DNA from: Betaproteobacteria bacterium | Lineage (GTDB): Bacteria > Pseudomonadota > Gammaproteobacteria > Burkholderiales > SG8-39 | Direction of reading: 5' to 3' | NCBI GenBank assembly: GCA_029865405.1 | Contig: JAOUGZ010000076.1 | Coordinates: 1 to 9,166, forward strand | DNA length: 9,166 nt | Shown: in pieces, positions 1 to 7,075 of the stretch | How the letters are laid out: each line of letters starts with the position of its first letter | Numbering within the stretch: position 1 is the first letter of the stretch | Position numbers and translations under genes: made by a program | Notes under the pieces: generated by a model | What the model saw: only the letters and a program-made list of their open reading frames with translations | Told to the model about the DNA's origin: nothing | The model's database searches: none

Positions 1-597
1 TCGATCATCGGCGGCATCGCCACGCCGACCGAGTCCGCCGCCCTCGGCGCCGCCGCGTCGCTGATCGCCGCCGCGGCCTACCGGCGGCTCAACTGGCGCA
101 ACTTCGTGGTGTCCATCCGGCAGACGCTGCGCTTCACCGTCATGACGCTGTTCATCATCTGCGGCTCGATCACCTTCTCGCAGATCATGGCTTTCTCGCA
201 GGCCTCGAACGGTCTGTCGGCGGCGGTGCTCGGCGCGGGCCTCGCGCCGATCGTGCTGCTCGCCGGCATGCTCCTCATCCTGCTGTTTCTGGGCTGCTTC
301 ATGGACCAGGTGAGCATGATGATGATCACGGTGCCCCTGTTCATGCCGCTGGTGCAGCAGTTCGGCTTCGAGCCGGTCTGGTTCGGCGTGCTGATGCTGA
401 TGTGCCTGGAGATCAGCCTGGCGACGCCGCCTTTCGGCCTCCTGCTGTTCGTCGCCAAGGGCGCCTCGCCCGAGACGTCGATGCGCGACATCATCGTCTC
501 GGTCGCGCCTTTCGTCGCGCTCGCGCTCTCGGTGGTGGTGCTGCTGATCGCGGTGCCGGAGCTTACCTTGTGGTTGCCGCGTTTGATGGCGCCTTAG
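1..597 (+). CDS. dctM: TRAP transporter large permease, DctM family (3' part, 5' end outside window)
   Basis: This is the C-terminal 198 residues of the large membrane subunit of a tripartite ATP-independent periplasmic (TRAP) transporter, which uses an ion gradient to import organic acids delivered by a DctP-type binding protein. The reading frame is open from base 1, and the real start lies upstream of the window. Near the fragment's start is the family hallmark GGIATPTESAALGA (fragment residues 4-17). Hydrophobic segments follow at about 43-65, 80-100, 127-150 and 166-188. The segment around 138-152 (ISLATPPFGLLLFVA) matches the conserved last-but-one region of DctM proteins. The protein ends with a short polar tail and a TAG stop. 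It runs convergent to the Liv operon and overlaps the last 35 bases of livG, so it belongs to a different transcription unit that begins to the left. Its substrate is unknown. Identification at family level is firm; the symbol is the family name and not a claim about C4-dicarboxylates. Confidence 0.93.
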   Translation, partial: SIIGGIATPTESAALGAAASLIAAAAYRRLNWRNFVVSIRQTLRFTVMTLFIICGSITFSQIMAFSQASNGLSAAVLGAGLAPIVLLAGMLLILLFLGCFMDQVSMMMITVPLFMPLVQQFGFEPVWFGVLMLMCLEISLATPPFGLLLFVAKGASPETSMRDIIVSVAPFVALALSVVVLLIAVPELTLWLPRLMAP

Positions 598-1351
598 CGC
601 CGAGGTAGGCCATGACCACGCGCGGGTCGGCCAGCACCTCCTCGGGCGTCCCTGCGGCGATCGGCGTGCCGTAGTCGAGCACGCAGATGCGGTCGGCGAG
701 GTCGGCCACCATCTGCATGTCATGCTCCACCCAGACCATGGCGATGCCGAGCTCGTGGCGGATGCGCAGGATGTGCCGCGCCAGATCCTCGCGCTCTTCG
801 CGGTTCAGTCCCGCCGAGGGCTCGTCGAGCAGCATCACCTGCGGCTGCATGGCGAGCGCGCGCGCGAAGCCGACGATCTTCTGCATGCCGAACGGGAGCG
901 CGTCCACCGGCCGGTGGCGGTAGCGCTCGAGCTCGACGAACTCGAGCACCTCCTCCACGGCGCGGCGGTGCGCGTCCTCGGCGCGGCGCACGGCACCCAG
1001 GAACAGGCCTTCGGCGAGCAGGCTCGTGCCGATGCGGGCATGGCGCGCGATGAGCAGGTTTTCCACCACGCTCATGTGGGCGAAGAGCTCGCCGTGCTGG
1101 AAGGTGCGCGCGACGCCCAGGTGCGCGATCTGATGGGGCTTGCGCCCGAGCAGCGACGCCCCGTCGAGCTCGATGGTGCCGGCGCCCGGGCGGTAGATGC
1201 CGCAGATGCAGTTCAGCACCGAGGTCTTGCCGGCGCCGTTCGGGCCGATCAGCGCGAGCAGCTCGCCGGAGCGCGCTTCCAGCGACACGCCGTCCAGGAC
1301 GCGCAGGCCGCCAAAGGAGAGCGAGACGCCGTGCAGCCGCAGCTCAGCCAT
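563..1351 (-). CDS. livG: Branched-chain-amino-acid-type ABC transporter ATP-binding protein LivG
   Basis: This 262-residue cytoplasmic ATPase is one of the two nucleotide-binding subunits that power the Liv-type importer encoded just upstream. Walker A is GPNGAGKT (36-43), the Q-loop glutamine is Q85, Walker B is VMLLDEP (172-178) and the switch histidine is H210 in VWVEHD. The signature motif reads LPFGMQ (152-157) instead of the LSGGQ form, a deviation seen in kind in LivG-like proteins, which often have LSYGQQ. The long insert between the Q-loop and the signature (about 104-150) is typical of LivG and helps separate it from LivF. The ATG start lies 8 bases inside the end of livF, with only a weak GGAG about 12 bases upstream, so translation is probably coupled. 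It is the last gene of the operon and runs tail to tail into the TRAP permease gene, sharing 35 bases. Transported substrate is inferred to be an organic acid because of the ligase in the operon, not an amino acid, but this is unproven. Confidence 0.95.
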   Translation of the reverse strand: MAELRLHGVSLSFGGLRVLDGVSLEARSGELLALIGPNGAGKTSVLNCICGIYRPGAGTIELDGASLLGRKPHQIAHLGVARTFQHGELFAHMSVVENLLIARHARIGTSLLAEGLFLGAVRRAEDAHRRAVEEVLEFVELERYRHRPVDALPFGMQKIVGFARALAMQPQVMLLDEPSAGLNREEREDLARHILRIRHELGIAMVWVEHDMQMVADLADRICVLDYGTPIAAGTPEEVLADPRVVMAYLGAKAPSNAATTR

Positions 1352-2129
1352 ACCAGCGGCGGCTCCGGCGGTATTGCTTCACCTCGCGGTAGCTGCGGCG
1401 CCGCTCGCTGCCGCCGAGGTAGAACTCGCGCACGTCCTCGTGCGCGCGCAGCCGCTCGGGCGTGCCGTCGAGGACCACGCGGCCGCTCTCCATCACGTAG
1501 CCGTGGTCGGCCGCCTCGAGCGCCACCTGCGCATTCTGCTCGACGAGCAGGATCGTCGCCCCGGTCTCGGCGCGGATCGCCTGCAGGCGCTCCATCAGCT
1601 CGGCGACCAGGATCGGCGCGAGGCCCTGCGACAGCTCATCGATGAGAAGCAGCCGCGGCGAGCACGCCAGCGCCGAGCCGATGGCGAGCATCTGGCGCTC
1701 GCCGCCCGAAAGGTAGCCCGCCTGGCGCCGGCGCAGCGCCTTCAGCGCCGGGAACACCGTGTAGGCCAGGTCGCGCGGTCCGGCGCTCGAGCCGCGCGGC
1801 ACGGCGGCCTCGAGGTTCTCGTCGACCGTCAGGCCCTCGAACACCTTGTTGCGCTCGGGCACCAGCACGATGCCGCGCCGCGTCACCCGGTGCGGCGGCA
1901 GGTTCTCGATGCGCGTGCCGTCGAACCAGACGGCGCCGTCGGTGACGCGCGCGTCGTCCAGGCCGAGAAAGCCCGATATCGCGCGCAGCGTGGTGGTCTT
2001 GCCCGCGCCGTTGGTGCCGAGGAGCGCGACCAGCGACCCCCGTGGCACTTCAAGCGTCACGCCCTGCACGGCGGTCACAACACGGTGGTAGACGACCTCG
2101 AGCTTCTCGACGCGGAGCAGTGCGCTCAT
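1344..2129 (-). CDS. livF: Branched-chain-amino-acid-type ABC transporter ATP-binding protein LivF
   Basis: This is the second ATPase subunit of the importer, 261 residues. Walker A is GTNGAGKT (38-45), the signature is LSGGERQ (140-146) and Walker B is LLLIDE (160-165). The switch-histidine position is glutamine in LVEQNA (195-200), which is normal for LivF. After the Walker B glutamate comes LSQGL where most relatives have PSLGL, so the usual proline is missing. The C-terminal 22 residues (from about 240) form a very basic, tyrosine-containing tail, ERRRSYREVKQYRRSRRWYG, longer than the E. coli LivF end. The ATG at 2129 is chosen because it gives the canonical N-terminus (LLRVEKLEVVYHRV) and overlaps the livM stop as ATGA. 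The frame stays open far upstream of it, but that extension is antisense-like sequence inside livM. No ribosome binding site is visible, so reinitiation after livM is likely. The gene overlaps livG by 8 bases. Confidence 0.95.
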   Translation of the reverse strand: MSALLRVEKLEVVYHRVVTAVQGVTLEVPRGSLVALLGTNGAGKTTTLRAISGFLGLDDARVTDGAVWFDGTRIENLPPHRVTRRGIVLVPERNKVFEGLTVDENLEAAVPRGSSAGPRDLAYTVFPALKALRRRQAGYLSGGERQMLAIGSALACSPRLLLIDELSQGLAPILVAELMERLQAIRAETGATILLVEQNAQVALEAADHGYVMESGRVVLDGTPERLRAHEDVREFYLGGSERRRSYREVKQYRRSRRWYG

Positions 2130-3175
2130 CGCTGTACCGGGCGCTGCTTGAAGGGCCACAGCAGCGCCCAGTTCTGCGCGCGCCGCCACAGGCCGACGAG
2201 GCCCTGGGGCTCGAAGACGAGAAACAGCAGCATCACGAGGCCGAAACCCGCGTAATTGATGGCAAAGACCAGCGAGGCCAGGCGGTCGGCCACCCCCAGC
2301 GCACGCATCGCGGCGTCGATCAGGTACGGAAATAGCACAACGAACACCGTGCCGAGCAGCGCACCGAGCACCGAGCCCATGCCGCCGATGATCACCATCG
2401 CCACGTACTGGATGGTGAGGTAGAGCGAGAACGCCTCGACCGAGACGAAGCCGCGGAAGTAGGCGAACAGCGCACCCGAGACCGCGGCCAGCATCGAAGA
2501 CACGACGAACGCGGTGAGCTTGGCGCGCGCCACGTGGATGCCGAGCGCCTCGGCCACCGTCTCGCGGCCATGGATGGCGCGCCAGGCGCGCCCGGTGCGC
2601 GAGCGCAGCAGATTCAGGCTGAACAGCACTGTCGCGGCGGACGCGGCCAGCAGCACGAAGTACCAGGCGCGCGCGTCCTGGACGGGCGAGTCCATGACGA
2701 TGCCGGTCGAATAACCGCGCTTGGTCTCGTACTCCGCGCCGATGTGGATGACGATGAAATGCAGCGCGAGCGTGGAAACGGCGAGGTAAAGGCCGCGCAG
2801 CCTGAGGCTCGGCAGGCCGAACACGAGACCGAGCGCCGCGCCCACCGCGGCGGCCGCGGGGAGCGTGACCCACATCGGCGCCGCGAGCTCCTGGAACAGG
2901 ATTCCCGCGGTGAATGCGCCCGCGGCGAGCAGGCCCGCGTGCCCGAGCGAGATCTGCCCGGCGTAGCCGGTGAGCAGCATCAGCGCCACCGCCCCGATGG
3001 ACGCGAGCAGCACCTGATTGGCGAGGTCGAGCCAGAGCGCATTGGCGAGGAAGGGATAGGTGCCGAGGGCGAGCGCGAGGGCGGCGAGCCAGAACTTCTG
3101 CGTGCGCGTTTCCACCAGCGCCGTGTCCTGCGCGTAGCGGGTGTGCCAGTAGCCGCTCGACCGGGGCTGGCTCAT
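2126..3175 (-). CDS. livM: Branched-chain-amino-acid-type ABC transporter permease LivM
   Basis: This 349-residue inner-membrane protein is one of the two pore-forming subunits of the Liv-type importer. It begins with a polar cytoplasmic stretch of about 27 residues and then has around nine hydrophobic segments. The LivM hallmark GQISLGHAGLLAAGAF lies at about 73-88. The cytoplasmic coupling loop that docks with the ATPases is recognisable at about 199-225 (RAIHGRETVAEALGIHVARA), with the conserved pattern ending in an alanine and glycine around EALGI. The C-terminus has the usual FEPQGLVGLWRR motif. The ATG at 3175 overlaps the stop of livH by four bases (ATGA), with GGAG eleven bases upstream, and the 3' end overlaps livF in the same way, so the two permeases and the ATPase are translationally coupled. 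Length and motif order match the family. There is no sign of truncation or frameshift. Confidence 0.95.
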   Translation of the reverse strand: MSQPRSSGYWHTRYAQDTALVETRTQKFWLAALALALGTYPFLANALWLDLANQVLLASIGAVALMLLTGYAGQISLGHAGLLAAGAFTAGILFQELAAPMWVTLPAAAAVGAALGLVFGLPSLRLRGLYLAVSTLALHFIVIHIGAEYETKRGYSTGIVMDSPVQDARAWYFVLLAASAATVLFSLNLLRSRTGRAWRAIHGRETVAEALGIHVARAKLTAFVVSSMLAAVSGALFAYFRGFVSVEAFSLYLTIQYVAMVIIGGMGSVLGALLGTVFVVLFPYLIDAAMRALGVADRLASLVFAINYAGFGLVMLLFLVFEPQGLVGLWRRAQNWALLWPFKQRPVQR

Positions 3176-4044
3176 ACGCGGTCAAGCTCCTCGCGCGTGC
3201 CGAAGAGTCCCCAGGGCCGCACGATGAGCATGGCGAGGAGCACGATGAAGGGTACGACGTCGGCGAGCAGCGGATCCACGTAGTGGATGAGCAGCACCTC
3301 CGCGCCGGCAATGATGAGCGAGCCCGCGAGCGCCCCGAGCAGGCTGTCGAGGCCGCCCACCAGCGCTGCGGGAAAGGCCTTCAGGCCGACGATGTAGAGC
3401 GTGCCCTCGAGCCCGGCGTCGGCGGCCAGGAGCATCCCCGCGAGGCCGCCCGTCAGCGTGGCGAGGCCCCAGGCGAGCGCGTACACGCCGTGCAGCCCGA
3501 TGCCGCGCTGCGCGGCGAGGAGCGCATGCTGACCCGCGGCGCGCATGCGTATGCCCCAGCGCGTGGCGCGCAGAAACGCGAACAGCCCGAGGTAGACGAG
3601 CGCCGTGCAGGCGAGGAGGGCGAGGCCGACGGTCGAGATGCGCGCGCCGCCCCAAAGCTCGTGCGAGGCGTTTTCCCAGCCGAGCTCATCGAGCGGGTGT
3701 CGCGTCTGGGTACCGAAGACCAGGATCATCGCGCCGCGCAGCAGGATGCCGAGCGCGATGGTGGCGAGCACCGCGGCGAGCACCGATTCGCCCGTCATGC
3801 GCCACATGAGCGCAAAGTAAACGGCGACGCCCACCATCAGGCCGAGCGCGCAGGCCGCCGCGAGCGCGACCAGCGGGTGCGCGGAAAACAGCGACGCCGT
3901 GGCATACAGCCCGTAGGCGCCGAGCATCATCAGCTCGCCGTGCGCGAGCGAGAGCACCCGGCTCACCCGGTAGATCAGCACGTAGCCGCAGCTGATCAGC
4001 GCATAAATCGAGCCGAGGACCGCGATATTGACGGCGAGTTGCAC
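3172..4044 (-). CDS. livH: Branched-chain-amino-acid-type ABC transporter permease LivH
   Basis: This 290-residue inner-membrane permease pairs with LivM. It shows about eight hydrophobic segments and the LivH N-terminal signature: GSIYALISCGYVLIYRVSRV (11-30) followed by LSLAHGELMMLGAY (31-44). The coupling-loop region lies at about 163-200 (WGIRMRAAGQHALLAAQRGIG and onward), and the typical C-terminal RPWGLFGTREEL is present. The start is taken as GTG at 4044: it gives the normal family N-terminus (MQLAVNIAVLGSIYAL), no alternative upstream start exists in frame, and it sits only four bases after the stop of the binding-protein gene. The nearest ribosome-binding-like bases (AAGG) are only two bases from the GTG, so efficient translation probably depends on coupling to the upstream gene. 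The 3' end overlaps livM by four bases. Confidence 0.95.
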   Translation of the reverse strand: MQLAVNIAVLGSIYALISCGYVLIYRVSRVLSLAHGELMMLGAYGLYATASLFSAHPLVALAAACALGLMVGVAVYFALMWRMTGESVLAAVLATIALGILLRGAMILVFGTQTRHPLDELGWENASHELWGGARISTVGLALLACTALVYLGLFAFLRATRWGIRMRAAGQHALLAAQRGIGLHGVYALAWGLATLTGGLAGMLLAADAGLEGTLYIVGLKAFPAALVGGLDSLLGALAGSLIIAGAEVLLIHYVDPLLADVVPFIVLLAMLIVRPWGLFGTREELDRV

Positions 4045-4048
4045 CGCC

Positions 4049-5209
4049 TTACGGCTTCACGTCGATCGACTTCCAGTCCTGTGCGCGCACGATGCGGTTG
4101 GCCTTAGGGTCCCAGCGCCAGACGCGATAGTGCTGCTGCGTGCGGAAGTGGTTGTCTAGTGTCCACTCCAGCGGTGCGCCGCGCAGACCCTTCAGATCGA
4201 CTTTCAGCGAGCTCATGGCGGCCTGCACCTTGGCGGGCGTCGGCGGCCAGGCGGTCTTCTTCAGCGCCTGCTCGATGACCATGCCCGCCACGAACCCCTC
4301 GGTCAGATAGGAGACCGGATGCTGCAGATTGGCGCGCGCCGCGACCGCGCGGATCTCGGCGTGCACCGGGAGGTTGTCCTCCAGCATGGCATTGGTGCCG
4401 ATGACGTAGAGCTCGCCGTCGCGGATGCGCTCGAGCTCCTGTTCCGCGTTGAGGTGCGCCCAGGTGATGTAGCGTCCCTCCCAGCCCAGGCGCCGCAGCG
4501 CCTCGAACATGCGCACTTGCGCCACCCATGGCGCCCAGGACCAGACCCAGTTCGGGTCACCTTCCTTGAGCTTGGTGGCGAAGGGCGTGTAGTCGGGCGT
4601 GGGCGGCGGGGTGATCTGCTTGTCCACGGGCGTCATGCCGAGGGTCTTCGACAGGCCCTCGGCATAGTCGATCTCGCCCCGCGAGACCGGGATCGCCATG
4701 GCGGCGAAGCCGATGCGCACCGGCCCCTGCGCGCGATCCTTCACGAACGCGAGCGCCGCTTGCGAGTCGAGCGTCGCGCCGAACGCGGTGGAGCAGAACT
4801 GCAACGGATCGGCCGGCGGGAAGGTGTCCTTCGGGCATACCGAGCCCGCGTAGTAGAGCGGCACGCCGGTGCGCTTCGCTTCGGCGACCATGGGCGCGTA
4901 GGTGGACGAGAGGCTGGTGTTAAGCAGCATCACCACCTTGTCCTGGTTGACGAGCTGCTTGGCGTTGGCTGCGGCGCGCGAGGGCTGGGCCTGGTCGTCG
5001 AGCACGACGAGCTTCACGGGCTTGCCGTTGATGCCGCCCTTGCCGTTCAGGTGCTCGAGGTAGGCGCGCATCGCGTCCACCACCGGCGCGTAGCCGCCAG
5101 CGACCGGGCCGGTCATGGCCGCGGACACGCCGAGCACGTAGGCGTCCTGGCCGAGCGGGGCGCCGACCGGCAGCGCCGCGACGGCGAGTGTACAGATGAG
5201 CTTCTTCAT
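4049..5209 (-). CDS. Periplasmic ABC-transporter substrate-binding protein (LivJ/LivK-like, Peripla_BP_6 type)
   Basis: This 386-residue secreted protein should capture the substrate in the periplasm and deliver it to LivH/LivM. The N-terminus is a classical signal peptide: MKK, then a hydrophobic run to about residue 16, with a probable cut near G20-Q21. There is no lipobox. The mature part has the type-I fold layout: a first-lobe start (YVLGVSAAMTGPVAGGY, 24-40), the GGINGKPVKLVVLDDQ motif (58-73), N97-T98-S99 and A121-G122-S123 at expected ligand-contact sites, and a second-lobe strand at 163-172. C125 and C139 could form a disulfide. A tryptophan cluster WVWSWAPW (221-228) and several proline-rich turns are unusual and may favour a hydrophobic or aromatic ligand. 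A strong ribosome binding site precedes the ATG. It lies 18 bases after the acyl-CoA synthetase gene and four before livH. The ligand is unknown; the neighbouring ligase argues for a carboxylic acid over an amino acid. Confidence 0.92.
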   Translation of the reverse strand: MKKLICTLAVAALPVGAPLGQDAYVLGVSAAMTGPVAGGYAPVVDAMRAYLEHLNGKGGINGKPVKLVVLDDQAQPSRAAANAKQLVNQDKVVMLLNTSLSSTYAPMVAEAKRTGVPLYYAGSVCPKDTFPPADPLQFCSTAFGATLDSQAALAFVKDRAQGPVRIGFAAMAIPVSRGEIDYAEGLSKTLGMTPVDKQITPPPTPDYTPFATKLKEGDPNWVWSWAPWVAQVRMFEALRRLGWEGRYITWAHLNAEQELERIRDGELYVIGTNAMLEDNLPVHAEIRAVAARANLQHPVSYLTEGFVAGMVIEQALKKTAWPPTPAKVQAAMSSLKVDLKGLRGAPLEWTLDNHFRTQQHYRVWRWDPKANRIVRAQDWKSIDVKP

Positions 5210-5213
5210 GGTG

Positions 5214-5225
5214 TTCCTCCTCCTT
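5214..5225 (-). promoter_or_regulatory. Strong ribosome binding site for the substrate-binding protein gene
   Basis: Read on the minus strand the bases are AAGGAGGAGGAA, a duplicated Shine-Dalgarno core. The nearer GGAGG ends six bases before the ATG at 5209. It is by far the best ribosome binding site in the operon. This fits the usual need to make the periplasmic binding protein in excess of the membrane and ATPase subunits, which here have weak sites or rely on overlap coupling. Confidence 0.85.
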
Positions 5226-5227
5226 CG

Positions 5228-7075
5228 TCAGTTCATGATGGGGCCTGCTCCTTCGGCGACGAGCCGCTCTTCGGCATCGTCGTACATACTGTCCACGAGC
5301 TCGCGAAAGCGCTCCAGCATCTGCGAGCGCTTCACCTTGCGCGTTGGCGTCACGGGCTCGCCTTCTTCCTCGGGGTCGAGCGCCTTGGGCAGGATGCGGA
5401 AGCGCTTCACCTGCTCCACGCGCGCCATCGCGGCGTTCGCGCGCTCGACCTCGGCGGCGATCAGCTTCTCGACTTCGGCGTGCAGCGCGAGGCTGGTGAA
5501 GCCGGTGTAGGCGACGTCGTGCGCGCGCGCCCACTCCGACACTGTGTCGTAGTCGATCTCGATCAGCGCGGTGACGTACTTGCGGGCATGACCCACCACC
5601 ATCGCTTCGGCGACATACGGACTCGCGCGCAGCTGGTTCTCGATGAAGGAGGGCGAAAGCGTCTTGCCGCCGGTGGTGACGATGAAGTCGCGTGCGCGGT
5701 CGACCAGGCGTAGCACCCCGTCCTTCAGTTCACCCACGTCGCCGGTGCGCAGCCAACCGTCCTCGCCCAGCACTTCGCGCGTGGCGGCTTCGTTGTTCCA
5801 GTAGCCCGAGAAGCGATGCGGGCCCCGTATCTGGATCTCGTTGGCCTCGCCCAGGCGCAGCTCCCAGCCCGGCGCCCGAGTGCCGACGTTCCCCGGCCGC
5901 GGGAAGCGACCCCGCTGGCCGCTGATGATCGCGCCGGCCTCCTCGGTCTGGCCGTAGATCTCGAGCGCGTTCACGCCCCAGATCTGCCACAGCGCCGCGG
6001 TCTCGGGCGGCAGCGGCGCGCCGCCAGAGATCGCGAGCTCGAGTCGATCGAGGCCGAGCTTTTCCAGGAGCGGCCTGAAGACGAGCGCACGCGCGAGGGC
6101 GTAGGGCAGGGAGAACGCCTCCCCCTGCTCCCAGCGCGTCCGCGCGTGGCGCCGGCCGATGCGCATCGCGAGGTCGTAGGCGGCCCGCTTCACCGGCGAG
6201 GTGATGGCGAGGCTCACCAGCACCTGGGAAGCGAACTTCTGCAGGTAGCGCGGCACGGTGAAGAGCGCCGTGGGCGCAATTTCGAACAGGGTCTGCGCGA
6301 GATCTTCCACGTCTTCGCCGAAATGCGGCACCGGACCGCCGAGGATCGGGAGCGTGATCGCGATGTCGCGCCCGAGGATGTGGCAGGGCGGGAGATAGAC
6401 CACCGTACGGTGGCCATGGGCCGCGAGCTCCGGATAGTGCTCGAGCAGGTTGGCGGCGGCCGCGACGTGTACGCCGTGGCGCACCAGCGCGCCTTTCGGG
6501 TGGCCGGAGGTGCCCGAGGTATAGACGATGAAGGCGGGGGCTTCGGCCGCAATCGCGGCCGCGAGCGGATCGAGCGCGTCGGCGCTGGCTTGCGGCGCGC
6601 TCTCCATTAGCGCATCGAAGCCTACGAGTTTGTCGTGCGCGTAATCGAACATGGCGGTAGCGTCGATCACGATGACGTGCCGCAATCCTGGCAACTTTTC
6701 GAGGAGCGGCAGCACCTTGTCGACGTACTCCTGGTCCTCGGCGACGAAAAGCGCCGCGCCGCCGTCGCGCAGCTGGTACTCGAGCTCGCTCGCCGAGGAG
6801 GTCGGGTAAATGCCGTAAGTGATCGCGCCCGCGGCCTGCGCGCCGAGGTCGACGAGCAGCCACTCTTCGCACGCGTCGCCCATGATCGCGACGCGCTCGC
6901 CGGCGGCGAGTCCGAGCGCGCGCAGGGCATGCGCGACCCGCGCGACGAGCGCGGCGTACTCGCGCCACGTTCGCGTGCGGTAGAGGCCGAGATGTTTTGC
7001 GCGGTAGGCGACGCCGTCGGGCTCGGCGCGCGCGCGCGCGGCGAGGGCGGCAAGGACGCTGGGCGCCTGCGCCAT
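5228..7075 (-). CDS. AMP-forming long-chain-type acyl-CoA synthetase (AMP-binding superfamily)
   Basis: This 615-residue enzyme should activate a carboxylic acid to its CoA thioester through an acyl-adenylate in the cytoplasm. The adenylate-forming motifs are in order: P-loop VYTSGTSGHPKG (184-195), LEIYGQTEE (371-379), WLRTGD with the ribose-binding aspartate D446, hinge region VDRARDFIVTTGGKTLSP (458-475), and the C-terminal TPTRKVKR (576-583), where K580 aligns with the catalytic lysine. The extended C-terminal domain and overall length match the eukaryotic ACSL/FadD15-like branch more than short-chain or benzoate ligases. The start ATG at 7075 shares one base with the repressor stop (TGATG), so translation is probably coupled. 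Following it directly is the binding protein of an ABC importer, which implies that the imported substrate is activated at once, driving net uptake. The first codons contain a 15-base alternating GC run. Substrate is not determinable from the sequence: medium/long-chain, aromatic or phenylpropanoid acids are all possible. Confidence 0.92.
   Translation of the reverse strand: MAQAPSVLAALAARARAEPDGVAYRAKHLGLYRTRTWREYAALVARVAHALRALGLAAGERVAIMGDACEEWLLVDLGAQAAGAITYGIYPTSSASELEYQLRDGGAALFVAEDQEYVDKVLPLLEKLPGLRHVIVIDATAMFDYAHDKLVGFDALMESAPQASADALDPLAAAIAAEAPAFIVYTSGTSGHPKGALVRHGVHVAAAANLLEHYPELAAHGHRTVVYLPPCHILGRDIAITLPILGGPVPHFGEDVEDLAQTLFEIAPTALFTVPRYLQKFASQVLVSLAITSPVKRAAYDLAMRIGRRHARTRWEQGEAFSLPYALARALVFRPLLEKLGLDRLELAISGGAPLPPETAALWQIWGVNALEIYGQTEEAGAIISGQRGRFPRPGNVGTRAPGWELRLGEANEIQIRGPHRFSGYWNNEAATREVLGEDGWLRTGDVGELKDGVLRLVDRARDFIVTTGGKTLSPSFIENQLRASPYVAEAMVVGHARKYVTALIEIDYDTVSEWARAHDVAYTGFTSLALHAEVEKLIAAEVERANAAMARVEQVKRFRILPKALDPEEEGEPVTPTRKVKRSQMLERFRELVDSMYDDAEERLVAEGAGPIMN
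7026..7040. repeat. 15-base alternating GC dinucleotide tract
   Basis: A run of strictly alternating G and C lies inside the beginning of the acyl-CoA synthetase gene, where it encodes Ala/Arg residues around positions 12-17. It is the longest such tract noticed in the window. It may simply reflect GC-rich Ala-Arg coding, though such tracts can slip during replication or adopt Z-DNA. Confidence 0.6.

Noticed and set aside
722..2255. Two long overlapping plus-strand open frames (722-1645 and 1197-2255) opposite livG, livF and livM
   Set aside because: Both are antisense to clear ABC ATPase and permease genes and give Arg/Ala/His-rich products without domains.
1344..3311. A 655-codon frame that could suggest a LivM-LivF fusion
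   Set aside because: Only the last 261 codons match LivF; the upstream part is the wrong frame of livM, which has its own intact frame and an ATGA overlap with livF at 2126-2129.
4319..5713. 464-codon open frame on the plus strand opposite the binding-protein and ligase genes
   Set aside because: It is antisense to two well-supported genes, spans their junction, and its product is a low-complexity His/Arg/Gly/Ala sequence with no motif; long antisense frames are expected at this GC content.
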